Positions 51,391-60,214 of a stretch of 64,000 bases of DNA are shown piece by piece; position 1 is the stretch's first letter, and the number at the start of each line of letters is the position of its first letter. The notes beneath the pieces are model-generated. The model ran no database searches. It had not been told where the DNA came from and saw only the letters and a program-made list of their open reading frames with translations. Source of the stretch: Fervidobacterium_A thailandense (GTDB lineage: Bacteria > Thermotogota > Thermotogae > Thermotogales > Fervidobacteriaceae); NCBI RefSeq assembly GCF_041505935.1, contig NZ_CP140110.1, one strand, 5' to 3'. A program made the translations under genes and the position numbers.

Positions 51391-52839
51391 TCATATGTTC
51401 AGCTTTTTGTCTACCTTCAGGGCTTCTTCCTTATTCGCGTAACGTTTCATCCTTGTTTCATAGTTGTATATGCCTCTGTTCACCGGGTACCTCTCGACGT
51501 AACCGTACTCGTACCAGAGTTTGTCAGCGTACTGTTTCCACTCTTCGGCGAGTTTGTCTATCTGTGGAGCAAGTTCGGTGATAACTTTTTCGGAGCCTTC
51601 GTGTTGGGGTATCGCGTTGAAATTCTTGACCATCGCTCTGAAAACCTTCGGGTTGTCGATGATAGGACACGGTCTGAATAGGTTGTTGGAGAACGGAATG
51701 GCACGTTTATAGGCCTCGAAGAACGGTGATTTGAATATGTCAATCAATTTCTTCTCCCTGATGCTGTCGACCGCAAATTGCTGGAAGACACACGGCTCTA
51801 CGTATCCCTTCGCGTTCACGTGGAAGTACTTGGCACCGGCAGAGAGACACCCGTGCGTCAGGAAGCCGTGGTTCCAGAAGTCTGCGACGAAAGCGAACCT
51901 ACCGCTTAGTCTGAGTTGTTCAGTCTTGAAGAAGCGCTCGTACCTCTGCTTCGGTGTTGGAACGAGGTCCATCACCGGGTCTTGACCGACGGGCATGAAT
52001 TGGTAGATCCAGACGTAGCTGACGCCGTTCTGCTCGAGGAAGTCCCAGAACTCGTCTTTCATGATCACATCGTGATTCACCCTCGTGGCCGTCACGCTCG
52101 CACCGAACGGTACTCCGTACTTCCTGAGTCTTTCCCAAGTGTTTTGGATGGCACGAAAGACGCCATGACCTCTTCTCCAGTCGGTCTCACTTTCAAAGCC
52201 CTCGACGGATATCGAGAGCGTCACATTACCGAGCTCGGCGAGTTTCTTGGCCTTTTCATCGTTGATGAGGATACCGTTTGTATAAACCATGAAGTAGTGC
52301 TCACTGAACTCCTCGAAGATCTCCATGATGTGTGGCCAATAGAACGGTTCACCACCGGTGATAACCCAGAAGAAGATACCGAGTTCTTCCCCTTGCTTGA
52401 GAACGCTTCTGACCTCATCTTTGGTCAGTTCGTACTTCCTTCCGTACAATCCCGCGTAGCATCCAATACAGTTCAGATTGCATGCGTACGTTGGGCTGAT
52501 AACACCAAGCTTCGGCAGAACAACCTTGTACTCGTGCATGAGCTTTTGCCTCATCGGTTCACCTATGGCGAATTCGTTGATGATGAGGTTGTTGATAATC
52601 TTTTCAACCACTTTCGGTGAGGACTTTTGGAATATTTCGACCCACTTCTTTATCATCGGGTGCCCTTCCTGCGCCATCAACCCAAGCTTCTTCAATCCGC
52701 TTTTCGCTGGTTCTTTGCTCAGTGCTCCGACCGTGAAGAGTAACTTGGAGAACGTTTCAAGGTCCGCTTTTCTGATAACTGAGGCAACGAGCTTTCCAGC
52801 CTGATGGTAAACCATACCCTTAAGCCCACCAACCGCCAT
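51391..52839 (-). CDS. Radical SAM protein with SPASM-like C-terminal cysteines
   Basis: 482 residues. After a helical N-terminal region (about 1-105) comes the radical SAM core: Cys120-x3-Cys124-x2-Cys127 in YACNLNCIGCYAG, the GGE motif in VITGGEPFYWP, and SISVEGFESETDWRRG. Later Cys (HGCLSAGAKYFHV, VEPCVFQ, FRPCPII) suggest an auxiliary cluster of the SPASM/twitch kind. No precursor peptide gene is beside it. First gene of an operon with TetR and an MFS exporter. ATG behind GAGGAGGGATAGT. Substrate unknown. Confidence 0.9.
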   Translation of the reverse strand: MAVGGLKGMVYHQAGKLVASVIRKADLETFSKLLFTVGALSKEPAKSGLKKLGLMAQEGHPMIKKWVEIFQKSSPKVVEKIINNLIINEFAIGEPMRQKLMHEYKVVLPKLGVISPTYACNLNCIGCYAGLYGRKYELTKDEVRSVLKQGEELGIFFWVITGGEPFYWPHIMEIFEEFSEHYFMVYTNGILINDEKAKKLAELGNVTLSISVEGFESETDWRRGHGVFRAIQNTWERLRKYGVPFGASVTATRVNHDVIMKDEFWDFLEQNGVSYVWIYQFMPVGQDPVMDLVPTPKQRYERFFKTEQLRLSGRFAFVADFWNHGFLTHGCLSAGAKYFHVNAKGYVEPCVFQQFAVDSIREKKLIDIFKSPFFEAYKRAIPFSNNLFRPCPIIDNPKVFRAMVKNFNAIPQHEGSEKVITELAPQIDKLAEEWKQYADKLWYEYGYVERYPVNRGIYNYETRMKRYANKEEALKVDKKLNI

Positions 52840-52885
52840 ACTATCCCTCCTCGAATCCCTGAAGTTTAAAAACTTAAAAAATTGA

Positions 52886-52907
52886 TTGACCGTTCGGTCA
52901 AATTATA
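52886..52907 (-). promoter_or_regulatory. TetR-type operator over the radical SAM operon promoter
   Basis: TTGACCGTTCGGTCAA (52886-52901) is a 16-bp dyad with perfect 7-bp arms, a form common among TetR regulators. On the minus strand an extended -10, TGTATAAT, ends at 52902 directly before it, so a bound repressor would cover the start site. No strong -35 box. The operon encodes a TetR protein, giving autorepression. Confidence 0.75.
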
Positions 52908-52990
52908 CACCCGAAATCACGGTGTGAATTTTTCACTAACGTAAATTTTGTGTAACTTTCAGATTCCAACGGTCCGGAACGGGAGAAAAA

Positions 52991-53008
52991 TGACTATAAT
53001 TATAGTCA
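52991..53008 (+). promoter_or_regulatory. 18-bp palindrome at the antitoxin promoter
   Basis: TGACTATAATTATAGTCA is a perfect dyad that contains a TATAAT (52995-53000), ending 13 bp before the antitoxin ATG. Phd/YefM antitoxins bind palindromes over their own promoter, so this is the probable autoregulatory site. The leader would be very short. Confidence 0.6.
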
Positions 53009-53021
53009 AGGAGGAAATGAG

Positions 53022-53285
53022 ATGAAAAGGGTGCAGCACTTTTATCCGGTTGCCGAGGTCAAGGCGAAACTTTCGGAGGTTCTTGATCAGGTCGACGGTG
53101 CTGATGTGGTGATAACCAGAAACGGCAGACCTGTGGCGGTGATGTTGAGTTACCCGCTGTACGAAAGGTTGATGGATTTCATCGATAAAGTTTGGGACCT
53201 GTACCTGCTCGATGTGGGTGATCCGTCGATTTTCAAAGACCTCAAATTGGACGAGCTCTTTAACGACTTTGATGAGAACGAATGA
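53022..53285 (+). CDS. Phd/YefM family antitoxin, orphan
   Basis: 87 residues. The N-terminal DNA-binding fold is typical: FYPVAEVKAKLSEVLDQV, VVITRNGRPVAVMLSYPLYERL, followed by an acidic C-terminal tail (DLKLDELFNDFDENE) of the kind that wraps a toxin. No RelE/YoeB or Doc toxin gene follows; the next gene is an ABC ATPase 50 bp away. It may be a stand-alone regulator or the rest of a lost pair. ATG behind AGGAGGAAATGAG. Confidence 0.88.
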   Translation: MKRVQHFYPVAEVKAKLSEVLDQVDGADVVITRNGRPVAVMLSYPLYERLMDFIDKVWDLYLLDVGDPSIFKDLKLDELFNDFDENE

Positions 53286-53335
53286 GTTCGGACGACTTTC
53301 TAATTACTTTTAACTTTTGAAGGGAGGCACGAAGT

Positions 53336-54445
53336 ATGGCTCAGGTTGTACTCGACCATGTATGGAAGATTTACGAAGGAAAGGTGGAAGCTGTCAAGGA
53401 TGCCACGTTCACGGTGGAGGACAAGGAGTTCGTCGTTCTCCTCGGACCATCCGGTTGCGGTAAGACAACGACGCTCCGAATGATCGCTGGTCTTGAAGAG
53501 ATAACGAAAGGTGAGATCCGGATCGATGGACGCGTTGTTAACGATGTGGAACCCAAAGACAGGGACATCGCGTTCGTGTTTCAAAACTACGCACTTTATC
53601 CGCACATGACCGTTTACGAGAATATGGCGTTTGGTCTTAAACTGAGAAAAGTCCCGAAGGATGAGATAGAAAGACGCGTCAGGGAAGCGGCAAAGATTTT
53701 GGAAATCGAGCACTTGCTCGACAGGAAGCCAAGACAACTCTCCGGTGGTCAGAGACAGAGGGTTGCCGTTGGACGCGCGATCGTTCGCCATCCAAAAGTC
53801 TTCCTCTTTGACGAACCGCTCTCGAACCTCGATGCGAAGTTAAGGGTGCAGATGAGGGCCGAACTTAAGAAACTCCACCAGAGGTTGGAGGCAACGATCG
53901 TTTACGTTACACACGACCAGATCGAGGCAATGACGATGGCCGATAAAATTGTTATCATGAAAGACGGTGTTATTCAGCAAATCGGTTCACCCTACGAAGT
54001 GTACAACAGGCCAGCAAATATCTTCGTAGCTGGATTCATCGGTAGCCCGTCCATGAACTTCATCGAGGGTAAGATTGTCAGGGGCGAAGGCGGTCTATGG
54101 GTTAAAACGAGTGGGCTGAAATTGAAGGTTCCTGCCGAGTACGAGGACAAGCTTGCCAGGTACATAGATAAAGACATCATCTTCGGTATCAGGCCGGAGA
54201 ACATCTACGACAAGATGTTCGCGATCGCACCAAAGCCAGAGAACACGGCAACCGTTACGATCGATGTTGTTGAACCACTCGGTAGCGAGACGTTGCTCCA
54301 CGTTATCGCCGGGGAGGACAGACTCGTTGCGCGAGTCAACGCCAAGAGCCAGGCCAAGGAAGGTCAAAAAATCGACCTTGTGTTCGACATGACTACAATG
54401 CACGTATTCGACAAGGAGACTGAAAAAGAAATACTCCACTGGTGA
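53336..54445 (+). CDS. ugpC: Sugar ABC transporter ATPase, MalK/MsmK/UgpC type
   Basis: 369 residues. ABC domain with GPSGCGKTT (Walker A), LSGGQRQRVAVGRAI (signature), VFLFDEPLSNLDAKLR (Walker B and D-loop) and VTHDQIEAMTMAD (H-loop), then a C-terminal MOP-like regulatory domain (about 235-369, GIRPENIYD). Such ATPases often stand apart from permease genes and serve several sugar importers, as seems so here. ATG behind AGGGAGGCACGAAGT. rsmE follows 10 bp later. Confidence 0.94.
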   Translation: MAQVVLDHVWKIYEGKVEAVKDATFTVEDKEFVVLLGPSGCGKTTTLRMIAGLEEITKGEIRIDGRVVNDVEPKDRDIAFVFQNYALYPHMTVYENMAFGLKLRKVPKDEIERRVREAAKILEIEHLLDRKPRQLSGGQRQRVAVGRAIVRHPKVFLFDEPLSNLDAKLRVQMRAELKKLHQRLEATIVYVTHDQIEAMTMADKIVIMKDGVIQQIGSPYEVYNRPANIFVAGFIGSPSMNFIEGKIVRGEGGLWVKTSGLKLKVPAEYEDKLARYIDKDIIFGIRPENIYDKMFAIAPKPENTATVTIDVVEPLGSETLLHVIAGEDRLVARVNAKSQAKEGQKIDLVFDMTTMHVFDKETEKEILHW

Positions 54446-54455
54446 GGGGGTTACC

Positions 54456-55133
54456 TTGCCCAACATATACTATTGCGTTCCGCAGAACGACGCGGTTTAC
54501 TTTGATGAGCACGAAGTGACGCACTTTAAAGTTATGCGCGTTAAAGAGGGAGATATGATCGAGGCCACCGACGGTAGCGGTGGCCGTTATAAAATCATAG
54601 TCGAGGAGATAAAAAAGGACTATGCCAGGGGTAGGGTGTTGTACTACGAGTTTGTCCAGCCCACGCAAGGTAGGCTCGTACTCTTCGCACCCTCCGGGCG
54701 GTGGGAACGTCTACGCTGGACGATAGAAAAGGCCGTGGAACTGGGGGTTGATGAGATTTACGTTTTCAACAACGAAAACGCCACGCGCCACTACGAAGAT
54801 AAACAGGATAAGCTCGAACTTGTCGTACGCGAGGCCTCGAAGCAGTGCGTGCGGCTGCACTTTCCAACGATTCAAACCATAGAATTCTTGGAGATATTCC
54901 AAAAAGCGCCCGAGAGTACTTATGTGCTTGACTTCAAGGGAAGAAAAATCCCAAAAAGAATTTCAAGACACGTTGGTGTGATCGCCGGACCGGAAGGTGG
55001 CTTTTCGCGTCGCGAACTGCAGATGCTAAAATCGAAATTCCGGAGTATCAAACTTGGAACGAAAATATTACGATTCGAAACGGCGATCATACTCACGGTG
55101 GGAATTTTCAGTATGAAGCTCGGCAAGGTCTAA
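54456..55133 (+). CDS. rsmE: 16S rRNA (uracil-1498-N3)-methyltransferase
   Basis: 225 residues, SPOUT family. N-terminal PUA-like domain (about 1-70: HEVTHFKVMRVKEGDMIEATDG), then the knotted domain with EKAVELGVDEIYVF, REASKQCVRLHFP, the SAM-binding GVIAGPEGGFSRREL and LGTKILRFETA. It methylates N3 of U1498 in 16S rRNA. TTG start 8 nt after GAGGGGG. Downstream of the sugar ATPase gene; its stop overlaps the convergent radical SAM gene by 4 bp. Confidence 0.95.
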   Translation: MPNIYYCVPQNDAVYFDEHEVTHFKVMRVKEGDMIEATDGSGGRYKIIVEEIKKDYARGRVLYYEFVQPTQGRLVLFAPSGRWERLRWTIEKAVELGVDEIYVFNNENATRHYEDKQDKLELVVREASKQCVRLHFPTIQTIEFLEIFQKAPESTYVLDFKGRKIPKRISRHVGVIAGPEGGFSRRELQMLKSKFRSIKLGTKILRFETAIILTVGIFSMKLGKV

Positions 55134-56548
55134 CGTTCGGTTTTGTCGAGGTGCTCTTTCAAAAATTCTAAAGTTTCTTCATCTTTCAACTTTGAAATTT
55201 GGTACTGCAGATAGCATTCCTTGTAACTTTCCGCCTCTAAGAGAACGTCCTTCGGGACGTTCTTTTTTATGTACTTCAGCCTCTCTTCGTACTCCTTTTT
55301 GGATATCATCGACCTTTCATAAAACGGTGTGCACGGTTTCGGGACAAGGGGATTCACGCTCAGCGTGATCCTTCGATAACCCATGCGTAGTGTTTCCGAG
55401 AGGAGATCGAAAAGCTCCCTATAATCGTCCTCAGTTTCTTCTTCAAGGCCGATGATGAAGTACATCTTCACGTTGTAAAAACCAACGTCCCTTGCCAGCT
55501 TCAGTCCGCTCAGGATCTCCGCCGTGTTCAAATCTTTGAGCATGACATCCCTCATCTTCTGTGATATACCTTCCGGAGCGATGGTGAACGAATAGTGCTC
55601 GGTCTCCTTTAAGAGTTTCAAGAGCCTCTCGGTTACGCCGTCAACTCTCAACGACGAGACCGAGAACTTGATACCTTCCGATTCGATCGTCTCAAGGAGC
55701 TCATCCAAGTACGGATAGTCCGTAATCGTCGCACTGATTAGCCCGAACTCCCTGTCCCGGTGTTTGAGTAGGACCTCACGCACACGGTTAACGTTCGCGA
55801 ATTTCACCGGTTTTTTCGTGTAGCCCGTTACACAAAACGCGCAACGTCTGATACACCCGCGACCAACCTCGATAAGTAACTTGTTTTTGAAAACGGAGTA
55901 CGGGGTTGTGTAATGCGCAACGGGTACGTCCTCGAGGGGAGAAATGCAAGATTTGAACGATTCCTTGCCAGCAACCTTCGATAAAACCTGGTCCAGTTTC
56001 GCCAATTCCTCGATCACGTTCGTTCTCCCAATCCTCTGGAACTCTTTTATAACCGCCGCCACACGTGACACGGCACATTCAAAATCACCCACGTACACGA
56101 CGTCAGCAATTTCCGAAACGATTCGTGGATTGAACAACGTAACGGGTCCCCCGATGAAGATGATTGGGTGGAATTCCTCGCGGTCCGAAGCTCTAAGTGG
56201 AATTTTCTTCCGTATCAATAGATTTGCGATGTTCAGTAAATCGTTTTCGAATTGGAAGGTGAACATCCAAATCGGGAATTCGTCGATGGGACGCTGGGAT
56301 TCCATGGAGTAGAACTTTTTGAACCACGGTTCGTAGAAGAACCTTTCCACCCCTACACCCTCGCGCCAAAGCAGTTGTTGTACCCAGCTCCAAGCCAGAG
56401 AACTGGACGCAACTTCGTAACTGTTAGGGAAAACAAAGGCAACCTGTGCCAGGTTGCCCAATTGCTCCCATATGACGTGCTCGGATTTTCGATACCGCAA
56501 AACCCGTTCGTACTCCCTAAATGCTTCCGCTTCCCTTGGTTTCCTCAT
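55130..56548 (-). CDS. Radical SAM protein, TIGR03960-like
   Basis: 472 residues. The N-terminal part (about 30-170) resembles the B12-binding-like region of its family (FVFPNSYEVASSSLAW, FHPIIFIGGPVTLFNP, DVVYVGDFE). The core has Cys232-x3-Cys236-x2-Cys239 in VGRGCIRRCAFCVTGYTKKP, then SSLRVDGVTERLL, FTIAPEGISQKMR and YFIIGLEEET. The family is usually fused to or beside DUF2344, which in this window is a separate gene at 21401-22060. ATG 56548 lacks a close Shine-Dalgarno site. Last in the leftward phoU-to-radical SAM string. Function unknown. Confidence 0.82.
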   Translation of the reverse strand: MRKPREAEAFREYERVLRYRKSEHVIWEQLGNLAQVAFVFPNSYEVASSSLAWSWVQQLLWREGVGVERFFYEPWFKKFYSMESQRPIDEFPIWMFTFQFENDLLNIANLLIRKKIPLRASDREEFHPIIFIGGPVTLFNPRIVSEIADVVYVGDFECAVSRVAAVIKEFQRIGRTNVIEELAKLDQVLSKVAGKESFKSCISPLEDVPVAHYTTPYSVFKNKLLIEVGRGCIRRCAFCVTGYTKKPVKFANVNRVREVLLKHRDREFGLISATITDYPYLDELLETIESEGIKFSVSSLRVDGVTERLLKLLKETEHYSFTIAPEGISQKMRDVMLKDLNTAEILSGLKLARDVGFYNVKMYFIIGLEEETEDDYRELFDLLSETLRMGYRRITLSVNPLVPKPCTPFYERSMISKKEYEERLKYIKKNVPKDVLLEAESYKECYLQYQISKLKDEETLEFLKEHLDKTER

Positions 56549-56588
56549 CCGACGTTAAACCAACCACCTCTGTTGATGGTAGAAAGCT

Positions 56589-56990
56589 TCAAGACCTTTC
56601 GAATGCCTTTCTGCGCAAATAATTTCGCGATATCACTGCCCGTTCGATCGTCCCTTCAGCGATTCTTTCGTTTTCTTTCATGATAACGGCTGCGAATGTA
56701 ACGATATTCTCCCTCACACTAACTATCCGCAAACCAACTATCAGGGGTTCGCCAACGATGACCGGTTTCAAGTGTCTGAACTCCACACGCACCACCACGG
56801 ACACGGAATTTTCGTCGAGAAAGCTTGCCAAAAACTCACCAGCAACGGAGTTGACTTCCTTTATCAACCCAGAGGTGGAAACGAAGTGCAAGTGGTACAT
56901 TTCTTCATCCTCGTCCCACGCCATTCGTTCGTCTGGTATAAACTCCTGTGATTTGCTCAATCCGATGAGTCGCTCAAGACTTTCAACCAT
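56589..56990 (-). CDS. Hot-dog fold thioesterase-like protein (FlK-type)
   Basis: 133 residues. The pattern of a helix packed in a curved sheet is suggested by TSGLIKEVNSVAGEFLASFL and VVRVEFRHLKPVIVGEPLIV, GLRIVSVRENIVTFAAVIM and ENERIAEGTIERAVI. Members of the FlK-like group are acyl-CoA thioesterases, though many have no known substrate. ATG behind GGGGGGAAGCGA. Lies 71 bp after ftsH and 40 bp before the radical SAM gene; context gives no substrate. Confidence 0.8.
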   Translation of the reverse strand: MVESLERLIGLSKSQEFIPDERMAWDEDEEMYHLHFVSTSGLIKEVNSVAGEFLASFLDENSVSVVVRVEFRHLKPVIVGEPLIVGLRIVSVRENIVTFAAVIMKENERIAEGTIERAVISRNYLRRKAFERS

Positions 56991-57061
56991 TCGCTTCCCC
57001 CCAAATTTCGCAAGTTCTCAATTTCTGTTTTCTTTCGGTCTCTCTTTGGCCATCTTATCCA

Positions 57062-58888
57062 TCAGGCTTCCTCAGGTGTTGTGCCGTTCAGCATCGCTCT
57101 CAATTCTTCACCACTGAGCACTTCGCGTTCCATCAAGGTTTCCACGATGAGGTCCATCTTCTCCCTGTTCTTCCTGAGAATATCCTTCGCCCGTTCGTAG
57201 CACGTTTTCACGATCTTTTGGATCTCGTGGTCGATCATCTTGGCAACCTCTTCACTGTAGTTCCTTATTCGTGTGAGTTCTTTGCCCAAGAAAACCTCTT
57301 GCTCGGTCTTTCCCCACGCAAGTGGTCCAAAGGATTCGCTCATACCCAATTCGCAGACCATCTTTCGTGCTATTTCTGTCGCGCGCTCTATATCGTTTGC
57401 CGCACCGCTGGTGAAATCACCGAACACTATCTCTTCTGCAGCCCTACCACCGAGTAAGGTCGTGATGTTGTCGAGCAGTTCTTCACGGCTCACAAGGTAC
57501 TTATCCTCCGCCGGAAGGTGCAGCGTATAACCGAGCGCGGCGTACCCACGCGGAATGATCGAAATTCTGTGCACCGGATCCGCGTTCGGAACGGTGGATG
57601 CGATTATTGCGTGACCAACCTCGTGATACGCCACGATGCGCTTCTGTTTTTCAGAAATAACCTTCGACTTTCTCGCCGGCCCGGCGATAACCCTATCGAT
57701 GGCCTCTTCGAAATCCTCCATCGTTATAACGTTCCTGCCAGCACGAACCGCGAGAAGCGCCGCTTCGTTCACCAAGTTCTCCAAGTCGGCCCCGACAAAA
57801 CCTGTCGTTCTCTTCGCAAGCACGCTAACATCTACGTCCGGCGCAACGGGTTTGTTCCTCAAGTGAATCTTGAGAATAGCTTCGCGGCCTTTCACATCCG
57901 GTGGATCGACGACGATTTTCTTATCGAACCTTCCAGGCCTTAGCAATGCGGGATCAAGTATATCGGGCCTGTTAGTTGCGGCCATCACAACGATACCTTG
58001 GTTGATGTCAAAACCGTCCATCTCAACAAGTAGCTGGTTCAGTGTCTGTTCTCGCTCATCATGACCTCCACCTAATCCAGCGCCCCTGTGCCGGCCAACC
58101 GCATCGATTTCGTCGATGAAAACAATACAGGGTGCGTTTGCCTTGGCCTGATCAAAAAGGTCGCGCACCCTCGCCGCACCCACACCGACGAAGAGTTCCA
58201 CAAAGTCCGAGCCACTGATGTGGAAGAACGGAACGTTCGCTTCTCCAGCAACTGCACGAGCAAGTAACGTCTTACCAGTGCCCGGAGGGCCAACCAAGAG
58301 TATACCCTTGGGCATACGCGCTCCCATCTTGGCAAATTTAGTTGGGTTCTTAAGGAACTCCACGGTTTCCTTCAGTTCTTCAACGGCTTCGTCCACGCCA
58401 GCTACATCTTTGAACGTTACCTTTATCTTGTTCGGATTCACCTTCTCCGCGCGGCTTTTTGTGAACGTGAAAGCCTGGTTGTTACTCCGACCGAGTCCGC
58501 GGATGATGAACGCAAACAACAGAAGTGTCACTATGAATATTGCAATGTTCCCTACGATGTTGAACCAAAAGCTACTGTCAACGCTCTTTTCACCCTCAAC
58601 GGTCACACCGTAGGACGCCAACTTGTTGATGTTCTCAATATCGTACCTGAACCAGGGAGCGTACACCGAATATGCGCGACCGCCTTTTGTCTCGATCCTC
58701 AGGTTTCCGTCATCGCGGATGATGACCTTGGCGATATCGGTCTCACCGTTTCCGAGCCTCCTAATGAAATCCGTATAGCTCATGTTTATCTCGGTACCGG
58801 ATTTCGTACCGACCAACCCTTCGTAGATCCAGAAGAGCGACAGAGCTATGAGTATTAGGAAGATTATGGAGCCGATGTTTCTATTCAA
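57062..58888 (-). CDS. ftsH: ATP-dependent zinc metalloprotease FtsH
   Basis: 608 residues, membrane-anchored AAA protease for quality control. Two membrane helices (about 7-23 and 108-130) flank a periplasmic domain; the AAA module has Walker A GPPGTGKT (200-207), CIVFIDEIDAVGRHRG and AATNRPDILDPALLRPGRFD; the protease has HEVGH (422-426) and the third zinc ligand region in SGAANDIERATEIAR. TTG start 7 nt after GGAGGT, overlapping the tilS TGA (TTGA), so translationally coupled to it. The tilS-ftsH order is common in bacteria. Confidence 0.97.
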   Translation of the reverse strand: MNRNIGSIIFLILIALSLFWIYEGLVGTKSGTEINMSYTDFIRRLGNGETDIAKVIIRDDGNLRIETKGGRAYSVYAPWFRYDIENINKLASYGVTVEGEKSVDSSFWFNIVGNIAIFIVTLLLFAFIIRGLGRSNNQAFTFTKSRAEKVNPNKIKVTFKDVAGVDEAVEELKETVEFLKNPTKFAKMGARMPKGILLVGPPGTGKTLLARAVAGEANVPFFHISGSDFVELFVGVGAARVRDLFDQAKANAPCIVFIDEIDAVGRHRGAGLGGGHDEREQTLNQLLVEMDGFDINQGIVVMAATNRPDILDPALLRPGRFDKKIVVDPPDVKGREAILKIHLRNKPVAPDVDVSVLAKRTTGFVGADLENLVNEAALLAVRAGRNVITMEDFEEAIDRVIAGPARKSKVISEKQKRIVAYHEVGHAIIASTVPNADPVHRISIIPRGYAALGYTLHLPAEDKYLVSREELLDNITTLLGGRAAEEIVFGDFTSGAANDIERATEIARKMVCELGMSESFGPLAWGKTEQEVFLGKELTRIRNYSEEVAKMIDHEIQKIVKTCYERAKDILRKNREKMDLIVETLMEREVLSGEELRAMLNGTTPEEA

Positions 58889-60162
58889 AGCCTAAAACCT
58901 CCTTTCACTTCGACCAAAAGACCCTTTTGATTCAAATATACCTGATCCACGTAAATGTACGCTATCCAACAGACAACTCCGTCCACCTCTACGACCGGTA
59001 CCATGTGCCTTAAGAACGTTGGGACCTTCCTTTCGTTGAATAGCTCTTTGAGCTTCTTACCGTTCCGTGTTCGGTCACCTTCCCGCCAGTTTCTGAGCAC
59101 GACCGTACACTGTTTATCAATTATATCACGAAAGTGGATGCTTATAAAGTACCCGTTCACTTCCAACTCCCTTCCAGGTGGTTCCACCTTCTCCTCGAAC
59201 TGTGGGTAGGTGAGCTCGCCCATGAGTACCCAACCGTGGGATACTTCAAGGCCGAGCTTACCCCAAAAAGAGACCTTAAAGGAGGTCCTTGTGGGTGCCT
59301 TAAACCGTAAGAGCTTTTCAGCATCCAATGGCCTTTTGAAATATTCGAGTGCTAACCTTCTTACCAACTCGGTTTTCAGGAAGGGGTCTTCGGGTAGTTT
59401 GAAGACGATACGACCTCCCAGCTCACGGATGGTACCTCTGTACGGAACCAGCAACTTTTCAACGAAATCGTCAAGTTCCCAAATAGTGCTTGCCAGGTTC
59501 AATCCGGCCCTCTCGAGCCTCGGGTTTATTTCCCTGAGAAGCGGGACCACCTTGTGTCGTACGTAGTTTCGTTGGAACCTCGTATCGTAGTTCGAAGCAT
59601 CAACTACAAATTCCAGATTCCTACTCGAAGCGTAAACTTCGATTTCCTCCCGGGTGAAGAAAATTAAAGGTCGAAAAAACTTCCCGTGCAACGGTTTGAG
59701 TCCTACAAGTCCAAAAATTCCAGTACCTTTCGTCAGCCTGAGGAGCATCGTCTCGAGAAGATCGTTTGCGTTGTGTGCAGTGCAGATGTAGTCCGCTCCA
59801 AGTTTGCGAGCTGCATCCTCGAGAAAACTGTATCGTAACTCCCTGGCCGCCTCTTCAACCGACAAATGGTTAGCCTTCGCGTAAGATTTCACATCGGCCC
59901 GTCCTTCGGAAAAGCCTATCCCCCGGTGCTCACATAGACTCCGTACGAACTGAACCTCACTTGCCGCCTCCGGTCTGAGCATGTGGTTGAAGGTTGCAAC
60001 GTGTATTTCGATAGGTTTCTCTCCGCGCACTCGATCGAAGAGATCAAGCATAACAACAGAATCCACCCCGCCAGATACGGCGAGTAGAAATTTTGGACGG
60101 TCAACGTATTTGAGAATGTAGCTTTCCAATATTCCCTTAAACCGTTCATAAACGTCCCGCAT
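58885..60162 (-). CDS. tilS: tRNA(Ile)-lysidine synthase
   Basis: Essential enzyme that joins lysine to C34 of tRNA-Ile2 (CAU) so that it reads AUA. 425 residues. PP-loop SGGVDS (30-35), THNHML-like ATFNHMLRPEAASE, TAHNANDLLETMLLRL, GLKPLHGKFFRPLIF, NYDTRFQRNYVRHKVVPLL, and the C-terminal domain with LRNWREGDRTR, KKLKELFNERKVP and VDGVVCWI. ATG 60162 chosen; an in-frame TTG 22 codons upstream lacks a ribosome-binding site and the added sequence is not conserved. Lies between the LptG-LptD fusion and ftsH. Confidence 0.95.
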   Translation of the reverse strand: MRDVYERFKGILESYILKYVDRPKFLLAVSGGVDSVVMLDLFDRVRGEKPIEIHVATFNHMLRPEAASEVQFVRSLCEHRGIGFSEGRADVKSYAKANHLSVEEAARELRYSFLEDAARKLGADYICTAHNANDLLETMLLRLTKGTGIFGLVGLKPLHGKFFRPLIFFTREEIEVYASSRNLEFVVDASNYDTRFQRNYVRHKVVPLLREINPRLERAGLNLASTIWELDDFVEKLLVPYRGTIRELGGRIVFKLPEDPFLKTELVRRLALEYFKRPLDAEKLLRFKAPTRTSFKVSFWGKLGLEVSHGWVLMGELTYPQFEEKVEPPGRELEVNGYFISIHFRDIIDKQCTVVLRNWREGDRTRNGKKLKELFNERKVPTFLRHMVPVVEVDGVVCWIAYIYVDQVYLNQKGLLVEVKGGFRL

Positions 60163-60214
60163 TTTCCTTACGTTCTCCCGACACCGTACGTTGTACCGCG
60201 TACCGATAGTTTTG

